Of a DNA stretch of 64,000 nucleotides, positions 1 to 11,767 are shown piece by piece. The DNA is from Hydnum rufescens UP504. Taxonomy: Eukaryota > Basidiomycota > Agaricomycetes > Cantharellales > Hydnaceae. Within the stretch, counting starts at the first letter, position 1. Every line of letters starts with the position of its first letter. The translations under genes and the position numbers were made by a program. The notes beneath the pieces are model-generated. The model saw only the letters and a program-made list of their open reading frames with translations, was not told the origin of the DNA and did not search any database. The stretch spans positions 18,780-82,779 of the forward strand of contig MU129056.1 in NCBI GenBank assembly GCA_014904985.1, read 5' to 3'.

Positions 1-1038
1 TTGTGCTCTCCCTTCGTGGGCTCTACCAGTGTATTCTGGCCCAGGTATATCGACTTAATGTCTGAAGGATCTGTAAAGCCGACATGATCATGACTTTTAA
101 ATGTCAGAGAACTTGATGCGCTGATTCTTGCGGGCCAGGTACGGTGTGACCTGTGTCACATATTCTGATGATTATTCATCTAGTGTGGCCTTCCCAAATC
201 ATTTCCTTTGAGGAGGCTCAGGCTCAAGGGTGGATTTATTGGATATGGAAGGTGAGAGTCTATTCATATTACACATGCTTGGATGAATGGGATATTGCAC
301 TTGCGGACTGACTCCGTTAATGAGTGGAGTTACCAGCAAGGTGAGCAGGTAGATCAAGACCCCGAAACCTCATTGGCTGCCTAGATCCGATGATTTGTGG
401 CTGAAGTTCCCCCCCAGCTCTCTTGCAGCTCTTCTATATGTTGTGGGGTGTTTTGTCTTCAAACTATTTATGACCAAATGATATCTAATGCAACTGGTCA
501 ATTAACCCTAAATAAAGGCTTGCCTTGCTCTACTGCCACAGAGGCATAGGTAGCATTTGTTCAGCAGAACACATGAGAGATACTGTGTCCCTGTCTCGGA
601 AGCCAACCAAAGGGAATGGTTGTGATGGCATATCATCATCTGTGATTTGCCTGGAATACTGTTCATGAAGGTGTGGTTTGATTGTTTTCTAGGTGGGGTG
701 CCAATTTTCAATATGAGTATAAATCTTGGGGATGTTCTTGCCAATGGGTATATGGTCAAGGTTGGCTGTGCTCTGCTAATGAAACTTTGCCTGGTTGTGT
801 TTCTCTGAGTACACTAAGTGCACTAATAGCTTCTTGACTAGTGATCAGGCTGGAGAACAGGCCAGACAGGACAACATTCATTTGTACCCTAGAACACAGC
901 ACCTGCTATACTAACCTCCCAAAGGCAGCCAAACTGGTGATTTTGTCAGCTTGAGTTTGAGCCGGCTTATGAGATCTCTACACAAATGGAAGGTGAACTC
1001 AAAAGAGCATACATGTATTGTATTTTGTATTCACTCCC
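1..1038. other. Unassigned sequence, no gene recognised
   Basis: Only short open frames are present, none with a recognisable domain. Composition is AT-rich with few CpG. I see no tRNA, palindrome or tandem repeat here. It is probably decayed repeat or spacer. Confidence 0.5.
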
Positions 1039-1409
1039 TGTTACAAGTCGTACTCATAACCTCATCACATGATCACTTATCCTTGTGCCATGTATCTTGC
1101 CATGTATTCAGCTCCACTTTCTTTAGTAATCCCTCCTTGATCTTCTATATAAGTAGATACACCTGTATTCTCAATCCCTAAGAAGATCAAGAATATATTG
1201 TCCTGTGATTGTCTCTTCTCACCAATTCCTCCTCTTGTCTTGAGTCTCCCTGAGAATTCAGTTCCTTCACTCTGCTTCTCCACATTCTCATCTCCTGTGA
1301 CATTAATCCTTGATGTCACAAAGCTCCTTGTCAATCATATTAAGGGTCTCTCCCTCATACTTAGTCTGATTACATAATCACCTCCCCAAACTATGAATGA
1401 CCCTTAACA
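1039..1409 (+). repeat. LTR (TGTTAC...CTTAACA), same family as the one at 56146
   Basis: The segment begins TGTTACAAG and ends CCCTTAACA, the TG...CA form of an LTR. It shares its start, a CATGATC block, a TATA-like box (TATATAAGTAG near 1148), an AGAATATATTGTC segment and its end with the copy at 56146-56604. Flanking 5-mers (CTCCC and ATCCT) do not match, so no target duplication is visible. It could be a solo LTR or the end of an element otherwise lost. Orientation is taken from the TATA-like box. Confidence 0.6.
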
Positions 1410-1722
1410 ATCCTGGTCCACATGAAATACCTTCTCTTGGGTTACAACTTCAAAATCTGTACTGGTGGAGGGTGAAAGAGGGGGATGTTAACAAGGCAGA
1501 TGTGTGAATGCCCCAGCATCAGCATCCAATATCATGACCTGCCTTCTGGATTTGTCCACAGGATCCTTTTCCCTCAGTCCACTGTATTGCAACTGAGGTA
1601 AAGTGACCTATCCCTTGCTCCTGCCCCCTTGCTCACCAAACATGTAGCTTACATCTATTAAGTACATAATACATCCTCAGTCCACTGTATCATGACTGAG
1701 CTTACATCTATTAGGTTATGGG
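1410..1722. other. Spacer between the LTR and gypsy-1
   Basis: Non-coding, CpG-poor. It repeats the phrase 'cagtccactgtat' twice (near 1577 and 1679), which suggests a small internal duplication of about 100 bp. Nothing else is recognised. Confidence 0.4.
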
Positions 1723-2365
1723 TGTCAGGATCAAATTGACATTTGCTTCTGCTTGTGGACTTACCCATCAAAGTATCATTCCTCATCAACTCTATCATAT
1801 GGCACCTACTTCTTCAACTGCTCTCATCTCCTCTCTCCCTCCATTCAGTCAGGGGGTTATTGTCATCCTTGCCATTATTGGCATTTCTCTTATTGTTATT
1901 GCCCTCATACTATTGGGCCTTGACTGGCAGGCTGTGGGCTAGGTCATCAACCAGTGGCAGCATTGGGAGCCTTGTCAGCACCTCTTGTCCCCTCACTCCC
2001 CATGTGAGTCAATGCAGTTGCCAATCCAGACTCCTCCTCCTCCTCCTCCTACTCTGCCCCCATTCCCTGAATCCTCACCACCCCTCCCAATCCTGGCTCC
2101 CTCAGCATCACTACAGTCCTTCAACTCCATTGACACCTTTGGGGTACCCAGGAATACACTGCCTTGGAAGTATATGCACTAAGGGGGATGCATATGGAAG
2201 TTGGGGCATAGCCATGTGGAGGTGCACACAGGATTTGTAACATGGCTGTGTCAGCTTAGTGAGGCTTAATGGTGGCTGTGGAGGCTGATTGATGGGCTGC
2301 ATCTGTGATGGAGATGTATCATCTTGATGGGCTGTGGTGGCTGTGTGCAGGAAGTAGTACTTATA
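1723..2365 (+). repeat. Gypsy-1 5' LTR, left part
   Basis: It begins TGTCAGGATC and matches the 3' LTR from 23067 closely up to 'gtagtacttata', where the 9.6-kb insertion starts. TACTTATA at 2358-2365 is the left copy of the target duplication. Short open frames (for example 1743-2240) are not genes, because the same sequence sits in a non-coding LTR. Confidence 0.93.
2358..2365. repeat. Left 8-bp target site duplication of element 1 (TACTTATA)
   Basis: TACTTATA occurs here directly before the terminus CACCTTAGG and again at 11952-11959 directly after CCTAAGGTG. The uninterrupted 3' LTR carries it once in the same context. Confidence 0.93.
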
Positions 2366-2548
2366 CACCTTAGGCAGCCCTATTTGGTATCTAATTAGGT
2401 AGTCTTTTTTTGGTATGAAAGCAGGTCTAATAGGCCTATGCACACATGGCCCCACATGTACTCAGCTGCTGGCATGGGCCCATGGTCCCACCTGAAAAAT
2501 TAGGTCTCATGGGGCCATGCCAGGCAATTTTTTAGACCCTGGCCCCAT
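2366..2548 (+). repeat. Element 1 outer left terminal inverted repeat
   Basis: It starts CACCTTAGGCAGCCC and ends with GGCCCCAT. It matches the reverse complement of 11768-11951 with few differences. It includes TACC/GGTA-rich short palindromes (CTAATTAGGTAG) that also occur in the ends of element 2. Confidence 0.92.
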
Positions 2549-2862
2549 GAAAACATATCCTCAGCTTAGAGTCTTACTGGCAAGCCTCATCCCCAGCTAT
2601 AATTCCTTTTTTGTCCAACTGATGGTATCTGCATGCTTTATCTCTGCAATGGAGTTTTTTTTTTTACAAGTCCATCATTACCTTCTTTTCATTACTCTTC
2701 CAAGTCCATATGCAGCAATAGTTCCAATCAAAAGCATTATAATATTCCAAAACAAGGTAGTCTAAATGAGAAGTCATATTGACAGGAAATGGGAATGATG
2801 TGCAATGAGGAAATCACAATGACACCAGGCTGGTCAGTTATATACCCTACCTAAGTTAGGTA
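2549..2862. other. Left-only segment between outer and inner termini
   Basis: This segment has no counterpart in the right half, where the outer repeat meets the inner terminus directly. Its last part (from 2826) reads CAGGCTGGTCAGTTATATAC, close to the left terminus of element 2 (CAGGCTGGTCAGTCA at 14084), so it may be the remains of another family member. No coding potential is seen. Confidence 0.6.
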
Positions 2863-3139
2863 CACCTCAGTCAGCCACTTGGACTGATCTCAAAAGGCAT
2901 GTCGAACCACATCAAATTAATTGCCTATGAGGCATCAAAATCCTTTGATCTCAAATAATTTCAACAGGGTGACCTTAGGTCAATCTGTAAGTCTGCCCAT
3001 AGGCATTTTGATATCAAACTCATATTTGCCTGGGGGTATCAGGATAGGCCCTGGCAAGCCCAGGAATGCCCCCACGTGGGTCAATGGGCCATACAGGCTT
3101 ATCGGCAACTATGATTATTTACTTATTATTGTTTGTTCT

Positions 3140-5240
3140 CATGGATAATCATTAATTTATTATATACACATCTATCTATGGGCATGTGTTTCATTCACTG
3201 GGTTCTGGTTCAAGCAATGTCCTAGAGAAATCACTAAGATGTTAGTTAAAATTTATAACCAGCACAAAAAGAGCAGCATTTGCTGCTCTTTTTGTGCAGT
3301 TGCATACACTACTTATATATTACCACACACCTGCTGCAGTGGGTGTGTGGTTTGGGTGGTTTTGTTTGGTGGGTGGCCATTTGGCCAGTGTTTGTTCTGC
3401 AGATTGTTGTTTGGGGGGGTCTGTCTGTCTCTTTGGGCTGTGGGTTGTTGTTTCGCCGCTTCTGGTTCAGGCGATGTCCTAGAGTAACAGGTATGTTAGT
3501 TACAATTTGAAATTAGCACAAAGAGAGCAGCATGTGCTGCTCTCTTTGTGTGGTCACCTAGACAGGAGACTTACCTATATATAACCACACACACCCCACA
3601 GTGGGTGTGTGGGTTTTTGTATGGTGGACCTCTGTTTGCGGGTCTGCATTTGGCGGGTCTTGATTCGGCGAGTCTTGATTCAGCAGGTCTTGATTCGGTG
3701 GGCATTCGTATGTCAGGTTTTGGTGGTGGGCATTCGTTTGGCAGGTTTGCAGTCAGGGGTTTGTGGGGGTTTGAGTTCAAGATCTAGAAGAATAAATTAT
3801 GTTAGTTAAATCATTAAAAACATTGCAAGAAGAGCAGCTTATGCTGCTCTTCTTGCACCACAAAATAAATAAATAAAAACTCATCTTGTAGCACCACACA
3901 CCAGCCGTGTGGTGGGTGTGTGGTGCCCTGTTTTGCACTGTGGCCATGTTTTGATTTGGTAGGGCCTGGGGTTTCATTCACTGGGTTGTCACTCGAGGGG
4001 GGGGGGTTGTTTGCACAGTTTCGTTCACTGGGTCTTCATTTGGTGGGTTTGTGGTTGGGGGTTCATGTAGATTCGAGTCTAGGAACTACAAAAATTAATT
4101 TAAGATTAAAGCAGCACAAAAAGAGCAGCTTACGCTGCTCTTTTTGCATGGCTGTAGATATTGGGGGGGGAAACTGTCAGGGTTTGTCCCTTACTCTGGT
4201 CCACTCCAGATCACTCTGGTCCTTGTCCACCCACCTCCAGTCCAGTTCTCCGCTTAGTTCCTTCGCCCAAGTCCACTTTGCTTCTGGCTTGATTCCAGTT
4301 TGACTCCGATCCAACCCTATCTTGGTTTCATTTCCCTTTCATTTCCCATTGCTTCCGGTTTGTCCCCTGGCTGAGTTCCTGTTCCTGTTCCTGTCCCCCT
4401 TGTAACCACCCACAGTTTAGCAATCCCTCCCCCGTAGTATAGTCATCATGTATAAGTAGTCCAAGAGCGAAGTCCAGAGACCCCAGCTTTGGTCTCTCAG
4501 GATTTCCGCTGTTACTCTGGACTACAGGTCAGCCTTCATGTATTCTGTATTCATATTACATAATCTCAGGATTTCCGCTGTTACTCCGGACTACAGCTCC
4601 AAGTATTATCCAGTCAACTCCACGAGCTTAAGGACTGCCATGCTCATTTCCACCTAGTCCCTTCTGGGCTGCTGGACCGCTCCTCTGACATCCCTAACCT
4701 CCTTATCTCATTCTTGCCCAGATTCTTGCAGACTTAGCTGGACTTACACCAGACTTAGCCGGAATTATTTGTGTTTACATTTGTTTGGTGCCCTCGTCGC
4801 AGCGTGGCCATGACAGAAACCCACCATGTATTGTACCACACACCCGCTGCAGTGGGTGTGTGGTTCCTGGGGGGCACTTGTTGGGCATGTTGCCACTTGG
4901 CGGCTTTCATCATGCCTTGTTTTGTGTCCAGTGGGTGGGTTTTCATTTGGCAGGTCATTGATGGGCAGGTTTTCACTTTGCAGGCTGCTGGGCAGTGGGT
5001 TTTCATTTCGTGGGGCTTTGGCTGGTGGGTCTGTGTTTGGGGCTCATGTGGGTTGAGGTCATGACCTATAATATTAAAAGATTTGTTAGTCATGAACATT
5101 CAAAACCAGCACAAAAAGAGCAGCAAAAGCTGCTCTTTTTGCACTGTGATATCTACTAGGAGAAGAACTTACCTGATACAACCACACACCCGCCGCTGCA
5201 GGTGTGTGGTTGTTTGCTTGCCTTTCTAGGCAGTGGCGGT
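3140..5240 (-). other. Module array A (minus strand): five intron-like hairpin modules
   Basis: Read on the minus strand, each module shows a CTAAC branch site, a TTCTAG-type acceptor, a variable block of about 150-200 bp, a palindrome ACCACACACC...GGTGTGTGGT, and then a donor-like GTGAGT/GTAAGT. Intron hairpins of the type CAAAAAGAGCAGC...GCTGCTCTTTTTG lie near 3263, 3518, 3824, 4114 and 5108. Acceptors (read on the plus strand as CTAGAAAAAT-like strings) are at 3786 and 4079, among others. The variable blocks contain short tandem repeats, for example TTCGGCGAGTCTTGA-like units at 3660-3700. Open frames are short and encode hairpin-derived peptides in every frame. The array is mirrored at 10020-11450. 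Confidence 0.82.
4175..4815 (+). repeat. Solo LTR inserted in the left arm (TSD GAAAC)
   Basis: The 641-bp segment runs TGTCAGGG...GGCCATGACA and is flanked by GAAAC at 4170-4174 and 4816-4820. The mirrored site in the right arm (about 10414-10430) lacks it and has GTTTC once. It contains a TATA-like GTATAAGTAG near 4451 and two copies of a motif CTCAGGATTTCCGCTGTTAC (4496 and 4564). It keeps more CpG than its surroundings, which suggests a younger age. Orientation is taken from the TATA-like box. Confidence 0.93.
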
Positions 5241-5734
5241 CCAGTTGGGTAGCTGCAAAGAGAGAGTGCAACTCAATGCCGGCAATTGCTGGAACCCAAA
5301 AAGCATGCAAGTCCTGGCACCATGAGCACAATCTCAATTAATAGCAAATATCTAGACATGAAATAAATAATATATAATAGATATGAGTCCTAAAATGCAG
5401 AGAAGACAACAATAATAGGTCAGAGCTCAATAAGGCATGAGATGCCTAATTGAGCTCTGACCTATTATCATCATCTTCTTTTCATTTTTGGACTCATATT
5501 TATTATATATTATTTATTTCATGTCTAGATATTTGCTATGAATTGAGATTGTGCTCATGCCACCAGGACTTGAGTGCTTTTTGGGTTCCAGCAATTGCCA
5601 GCATTGAGTCACGTTCTTTCTTCGCAACTCCACACCCACTGAACACAACCACCCAGAAAGGGAAGCAGGGAAAACACCCAAGAATGGAAGCAGACAACCA
5701 CACACCCGCCGCTGCAGGTGTGTGGTCATCTAAA
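5240..5734. promoter_or_regulatory. Palindromic centre 1 (midpoint 5440), candidate bidirectional promoter
   Basis: About 200 bp on each side are inverted copies. The midpoint is AGGCAT-GAG-ATGCCT inside a longer arm ending GAGCTCTGACC. Each arm has an AT-rich TTATTATATATTATTTATT block, the best TATA-like candidate, followed by ATGTCTAGATATTTGCTAT. The two module arrays run away from this point on opposite strands, so if they are transcribed the start is expected here. That is inference from geometry only. Confidence 0.55.
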
Positions 5735-6960
5735 GTGAGTGTTTTTTTTAATCATAGTAGCTACAATGGTGCAAAAAGAGCAGTGAAAGCTGCTCTTTTT
5801 GTGCTACTTTGGATTTTTTTACTAACACATCTTTTATTATTCTAGATCATGACCTGGTCCATGGTGACAATTTGCCAAGCGATGAGGCCCCCAAATGGGA
5901 AGGCCCAACCAGGAATGCAACAGATGCCAATGTGCCAAATGACAATGTGCCAAACAACGACATGCAATGCACCAAATGGCAATGTGCCAAACAACAATGC
6001 GCCAAATGATAACACGACAGACACCAGTGTGACAGACGACAAGGGGCCCAAGGAACCACACACCCACTGCAGTGGGTGTGTGGTAGTATTCCTAAGGTGA
6101 GTCCCCCTGGTAGATACAGCCATGCAAAAAGAGCAGCTTTCGCTGCTCTTTTTGCGCTGCCTTCACTTAACTAACTTGTTTTTCTATTTAGGTCTTTGCC
6201 TTTCACCCGAGTGAATAATGACCCCCACGACCCCAGGTATCGAAACCTGAGCAGCAGTATGAACAGGCACCCAAGAGCCTGTTCGCCCCTCCACAGTGCA
6301 AAATAAAGTACCACACCCACAGCAGCAGGTGTGGTACTACAAGATGAGTATTTTTTTTTTGTGGTGCAAGAAGAGCAGTGCAAGCTGCTCTTCTTGTGAT
6401 GCTTTAATATTTAACTAACATCTTTATTTTTCTAGATCTGGGACTTGAACCCACACAAACTGCGACCCCAAACCCCGCGACTGCAACCCCGTGATCCCAA
6501 ACCCACCGAGTGAAGCCCCGTGATCCCAAAACTGCCAAACAAAGGCCTGCAAGCCAAACCCCTGGAACAAAACTGTGGAACAGGGTTCCCCCAAGTGGAA
6601 CCCTGGCCAACAATGGACATATGAACCACACCTGCTGGGGCAGGTGTGTTCATTTAAGGTATGTTTTTTGAGTTTCTATACATTACAGTGGTGTAAAAGG
6701 AGCAGCCATGGCTGCTCTTTTTGTGCTGCTTTGACTTGTAACTAATGTATTGTTTATCGTAGCCCACAAGCTGAGCCCAGCCCCCATCCCCAAACCTGGT
6801 GAGCGATGACCTGACAAATGGCAGGCGAGTAACACAGGAATGACACCCACTGTGGTGGGTGTGTTAGTGAAAGGTCTTTTTTATTGTATTAGATACAGTC
6901 ACACAGAAGGAGCTGCTCTGGCTGCTCTTTCTGTGGTACTGGTGAGCCATTGGCTCACCA
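5735..6960 (+). other. Module array B (plus strand): five intron-like modules
   Basis: Predicted introns are 5735-5845 (GTGAGT...TATTCTAG), 6097-6191 (GTGAGT...TATTTAG) and 6659-6762 (GTATGT...ATCGTAG). A further one has a damaged donor, ATGAGT, at 6344 and an acceptor ending at 6435. Each contains a hairpin (near 5769, 6123, 6364, 6691; a fifth at 6900 in a terminal partial module) and a CTAAC or CTAAT branch motif before the acceptor. The block at 5846-6096 is largely tandem repeats of an 'AATGTGCCAAAC'-like unit, is open for 83 codons and encodes an Asn/Pro/Met-rich peptide. The array is mirrored at 8277-9535. Confidence 0.82.
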
Positions 6961-8276
6961 GATGTATGTGTATAATAAATACATCAATAATAATAATAAT
7001 AATAATAGTATTTGAATATTAGTAATCATATGCTATCCCTGGGATAGCATGAATTATCACAGGAGCTTCATGGGTTTTTAGCCTATAATCTTATGGCCAG
7101 GGCTGCCAACTGGACTCCATTTAGGGAGTGCTCCACAGGCCTCCCCCCTAAACAACAATTTCCCCCCGGAGCTTTCCATCAATGCAATTCCCTTGAAAAT
7201 GCACACTTAGGTCATCCAAACACATCTATAACATCCCTCAAACTTTCAAATTCATGGCTCCAGTGCCAGAGTCTCTATAATATTTTCAAGTTTCACTGAA
7301 ATACACCCTCTAGTTGGGACACTTCCAAAGCTCCAATCACTCTGATTTTTTGTAGGCCACACCTGCTCACCATTTGAGCCTCAGCCCCCAAATTTCAGCC
7401 CATTCTGAGGACTTTTGATATCTGTCACATGACCAAGATCTTCCCCTCCCCCTGCTTCACTCAGTCCTCTAGTTCATATGGACTTTGTTGCCATCTGGAG
7501 TAGTAGCATGTGACAGTGTATGATTCAAATTTCAAGATATTCCATGCAATATTCATGGAGTTATTCAAGAAACATTCTAGATCAATTCAATTTGGGGGTC
7601 AGAACAGCAGTATTTCCACTAAATACTGCTGTTCTGACCCCCAAATTGAATTGATCTAGAATGTTTCTTGAATAACTCCATGAATATTGCATGGAATATC
7701 TTGAAATTTGAATCATACACTGTCACATGCTACTACTCCAGATGGCAACAAAGTCCATATGAACTAGAGGACTGAGTGAAGCAGGGGGAGGGGAAGATCT
7801 TGGTCATGTGACAGATATCAAAAGTCCTCAGAATGGGCTGAAATTTGGGGGCTGAGGCTCAAATGGTGAGCAGGTGTGGCCTACAAAAAATCAGAGTGAT
7901 TGGAGCTTTGGAAGTGTCCCAACTAGAGGGTGTATTTCAGTGAAACTTGAAAATATTATAGAGACTCTGGCACTGGAGCCATGAATTTGAAAGTTTGAGG
8001 GATGTTATAGATGTGTTTGGATGACCTAAGTGTGCATTTTCAAGGGAATTGCATTGATGGAAAGCTCCGGGGGGGAAATTGTTGTTTAGGGGGGAGGCCT
8101 GTGGAGCACTCCCTAAATGGAGTCCAGTTGGCAGCCCTGGCCATAAGATTATAGGCTAAAAACCCATGAAGCTCCTGTGATAATTCATGCTATCCCAGGG
8201 ATAGCATATGATTACTAATATTCAAATACTATTATTATTATTATTATTATTGATGTATTTATTATACACATACATC
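6961..8276. repeat. Central palindrome of element 1 (midpoint 7618)
   Basis: Both arms carry an (AAT)n tract, a TGCTATCCCTGGGATAGCA palindrome and about 500 bp of non-coding sequence from TGGCCAGGGCTGCC to the loop CCACT at 7616-7620. The innermost 500 bp of each arm are clearly homologous to the arms of the palindromes at 39148-39984 and 42880-43905. No open frame of note is present. Confidence 0.92.
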
Positions 8277-9535
8277 TGGTGAGCCAATGGCTCACCAGTA
8301 CCACAGAAAGAGCAGCCAGAGCAGCTCCTTCTGTGTGACTGTATCTAATACAATAAAAAAGACCTTTCACTAACACACCCACCACAGTGGGTGTCATTCC
8401 TGTGTTACTCGCCTGCCATTTGTCAGGTCATCGCTCACCAGGTTTGGGGATGGGGGCTGGGCTCAGCTTGTGGGCTACGATAAACAATACATTAGTTACA
8501 AGTCAAAGCAGCACAAAAAGAGCAGCCATGGCTGCTCCTTTTACACCACTGTAATGTATAGAAACTCAAAAAACATACCTTAAATGAACACACCTGCCCC
8601 AGCAGGTGTGGTTCATATGTCCATTGTTGGCCAGGGTTCCACTTGGGGGAACCCTGTTCCACAGTTTTGTTCCAGGGGTTTGGCTTGCAGGCCTTTGTTT
8701 GGCAGTTTTGGGATCACGGGGCTTCGCTCAGTGGGTTTGGGATCACAGGGTTGTGGTCGTGGGGTTTGGGGTTGCAGTTTGTGCAGGTTCAAGTCCCAGA
8801 TCTAGAAAAATAAAGATGGTAGTTAAATATTAAAGCATCACAAGAAGAGCAGCTTGCACTGCTCTTCTTGCACCACAAAAAAAAAATACTCATCTTGTAG
8901 TACCACACCTGCTGCTGTGGGTGTGGTACTTTATTTTGCACTGTGGAGGGGCGAACAGGCTCTTGGGTGCCTGTTCATACTGCTGCTCAGGTTTCGATAC
9001 CTGGGGTCGTGGGGGTCATTATTCACTCGGGTGAAAGGCAAAGACCTAAATAGACAAACAAGTTAGTTAAGTGAAGGCAGCGCAAAAAGAGCAGCGAAAG
9101 CTGCTCTTTTTGCATGGCTGTATCTACCAGGGGGGACTCACCTTAGGAATACTACCACACACCCACTGCAGTGGGTGTGTGGTTCCTTGGGCCCCTTGTC
9201 GTCTGTCACACTGGTGTCTGTCGTGTTATCATTTGGCGCATTGTTGTTTGGCACATTGCCATTTGGTGCATTGCATGTCGTTGTTTGGCACATTGTCATT
9301 TGGCACATTGGCATCTGTTGCATTCCTGGTTGGGCCTTCCCATTTGGGGGCCTCATCGCTTGGCAAATTGTCACCATGGACCAGGTCATGATCTAGAATA
9401 ATAAAAGATGTGTTAGTAAAAAAATCCAAAGTAGCACAAAAAGAGCAGCTTTCACTGCTCTTTTTGCACCATTGTAGCTACTATGATTAAAAAAAACACT
9501 CACTTTAGATGACCACACACCTGCAGCGGCGGGTG
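8277..9535 (-). other. Module array C (minus strand), mirror of array B
   Basis: This is the reverse complement of array B with scattered, mostly transitional, differences. Hairpins lie near 8303, 8512, 8839, 9081 and 9433. The damaged donor of the fourth module is also present here (ACTCAT at 8888-8893, ATGAGT on the minus strand), so the damage predates or was copied during formation of the arms. Confidence 0.82.
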
Positions 9536-10020
9536 TGTGGTTGTCTGCTTCCATTCTTGGGTGTTTTCCCTGCTTCCCTTTCTGGGTGGTTGTGTTCAGT
9601 GGGTGTGGAGTTGCGAAGAAAGAACGTGACTCAATGCTGGCAATTGCTGGAACCCAAAAAGCACTCAAGTCCTGGTGGCATGAGCACAATCTCAATTCAT
9701 AGCAAATATCTAGACATGAAATAAATAATATATAATAAATATGAGTCCAAAAATGAAAAGAAGATGATGATAATAGGTCAGAGCTCAATTAGGCATCTCA
9801 TGCCTTATTGAGCTCTGACCTATTATCGTTGTCTTCTTTGCATTTTAGGACTCATATTTATTATATATTATTTATTTCATGTCTAGATATTTGCTATTAA
9901 TTGAGATTGTGCTCATGGTGCCAGGACTTGCGTGCTTTTTGGGTTCCAGCAATTGCCGGCATTGAGTTGCACTCTCTCTTTGCAGCTACCCAACTGGACC
10001 GCCACTGCCTAGAAAGGCAA
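9536..10020. promoter_or_regulatory. Palindromic centre 2 (midpoint 9798), candidate bidirectional promoter
   Basis: This mirrors centre 1, with AGGCAT-CTC-ATGCCT at the midpoint and the same AT-rich blocks on both sides (near 9720 and 9860). The same function is inferred and equally unproven. Confidence 0.55.
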
Positions 10021-11450
10021 GCAAACAACCACACACCTGCAGCGGTGGGTGTGTGGTTGTATCAGGTAAGTTCTTCTCCTAGTAGATATCACAGTGCAAA
10101 AAGAGCAGCTTTCGTTGCTCTTTTTGCGCTGGTTTTGAATGTTCATGACTAACAAATCTTTTAATATTATAGGTCATGACCTCAACCCACACGAGCCCCA
10201 AACACAGACCCACCAGCCAAAGCCCCACAAAATGAAAACCCACTGCCCAGCAGCCTGCAAAGCAAAAACCTGCCCATCAATGACCCACCAAATGAAAACC
10301 CACCCACCAGACACAAAACAAGGCATGATGAAAGCCGCCAAGTGGCAACATGCCCAACAAGTGCCCCCCAGGAACCACACACCCGCTGCAGCGGGTGTGT
10401 GGTACAATACATGGTGGGTTTCCCCCCCCAATATCTACACCTGCACAAAAAAAGCAGCGTAAGCAGCTCTTTTGTGCTGCTTTAATCTTAAATTAATTTT
10501 TGTAGTTCCTAGACTTGAATCTATGTGAACCCCCGACCACAAACCCACCAAATGAAGACCCAGTGAACGAAACTGTGCAAACAACCCCCCCCCTCGAGTG
10601 ACAACCCAGTGAATGAAACCCCAGGCCCTACCAAATCAAAACGTGGCCACAGTGCAAAACAGGGCACCACACACCCACCACATGGCTGGTGTGTGGTGCT
10701 ACAAGATGAGTTTTTTATTTATTTATTTTGTGGTGCAAGAAGAGCAGTGTAAGCTCCTCTTCTTGCAATGTTTTAATGATTTAACTAACATAATTTATTC
10801 TTCTAGATCTTGAACTCGAACCCCCATGAACCCCCAACCCCAAACTCGCTGAACGAATGCCCACCACCAAAACCCGACATATGAATGCCCACCGAATGAA
10901 TGCCTGCCAAATGAAGACCTGCTGAATGAAGACCCGCTGAATGAAGACTCACTGAATGAAGACCCACCAAATGCAGACCTGCAAATGGAGGTCCGCTGTA
11001 CAAAAACCCACATACCCACTGTGGGGTGTGTGTGGTTATATATAGGTAGGTCTCCTGTCTAGGTGACTGCACAAAGAGAGCAGCAAATGCTGCTCTCTTT
11101 GTGCTGATTTCAAATTTTAACTAACATACCTAACATACCTGTTACTCTAGGACATCACCTGAACCAGAAGCGGCGAAACAACAACCCGCAGCCCAAAGAG
11201 ACAGACAGACCCCCCCCCAAATGACAATCTGCCAAACAAACACCAGCCAAATGGCCACCCACCAAACAAAACCACCCAAACCACACACCCACTGCAGCAG
11301 GTGTGTGGTAATATATAAGTAGTGTACACAACCATGCAAAAAGAGCAGCAAATGCTGCTCTTTTTGTGCTGGTTATAAATTTCAACTGACATCTTATTGA
11401 TTTTTCTAGGACATTGCCTGAACCAGAACCCAGTGAATGAAACACACGCC
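10021..11450 (+). other. Module array D (plus strand), mirror of array A
   Basis: Predicted introns are 10066-10172 (GTAAGT...ATTATAG) and 10414-10512 (GTGGGT...TTCCTAG). A module with damaged donor ATGAGT (10706) has its acceptor ending at 10806. Two further modules have acceptors ending at 11150 and 11409. Hairpins lie near 10094, 10441, 10733, 11070 and 11333. The block at 10173-10413 is open throughout one frame (within 10139-10462) and would encode a His/Pro/Lys/Thr-rich peptide ending in the hairpin-encoded HTPAAAGVW. The block at 10860-10970 is a short tandem array of GAATGAAGACCCGCT-like units. Confidence 0.82.
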
Positions 11451-11767
11451 CATAGATAGATGTGTATATAATAAATTAATGATTATCCATGAGAACAAAC
11501 AATAATAAGTAAATAATCATAGTTGCCGATAAGCCCATATGGCCTGTTGACCTGCTTGGGGCATTCCTGGGCTTGCTGGGGCCTATCCTGATACCCCCAG
11601 GCAAATATGAGTTTGATATCAAAATGCCTATGGGCAGACTTACAGATTGACCTAAGGTCACCCTGTTGAAATTATTTGAGATCAAAGGATTTTGATGCCT
11701 CATAGGCAATTAATTTGATGTGGTTCGACATGCCTTTTGAGATCAGTCCAAGTGGCTGACCGAGGTG

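Larger units (their letters stand above)
2863..11767. mobile_element. Inner element with its own termini (CACCTCAGTCAGCCAC)
   Basis: The left end at 2863 reads CACCTCAGTCAGCCAC, and the right end at 11767 is its near-perfect reverse complement (GTGGCTGACCGAGGTG). About 280 bp next to each end are also inverted copies. A third copy of this end lies at 39146. The flanking 8-mers (GTTAGGTA and ATGGGGCC) do not match, so whether it jumped into the outer element or the outer ends were added by another event is open. Confidence 0.7.
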
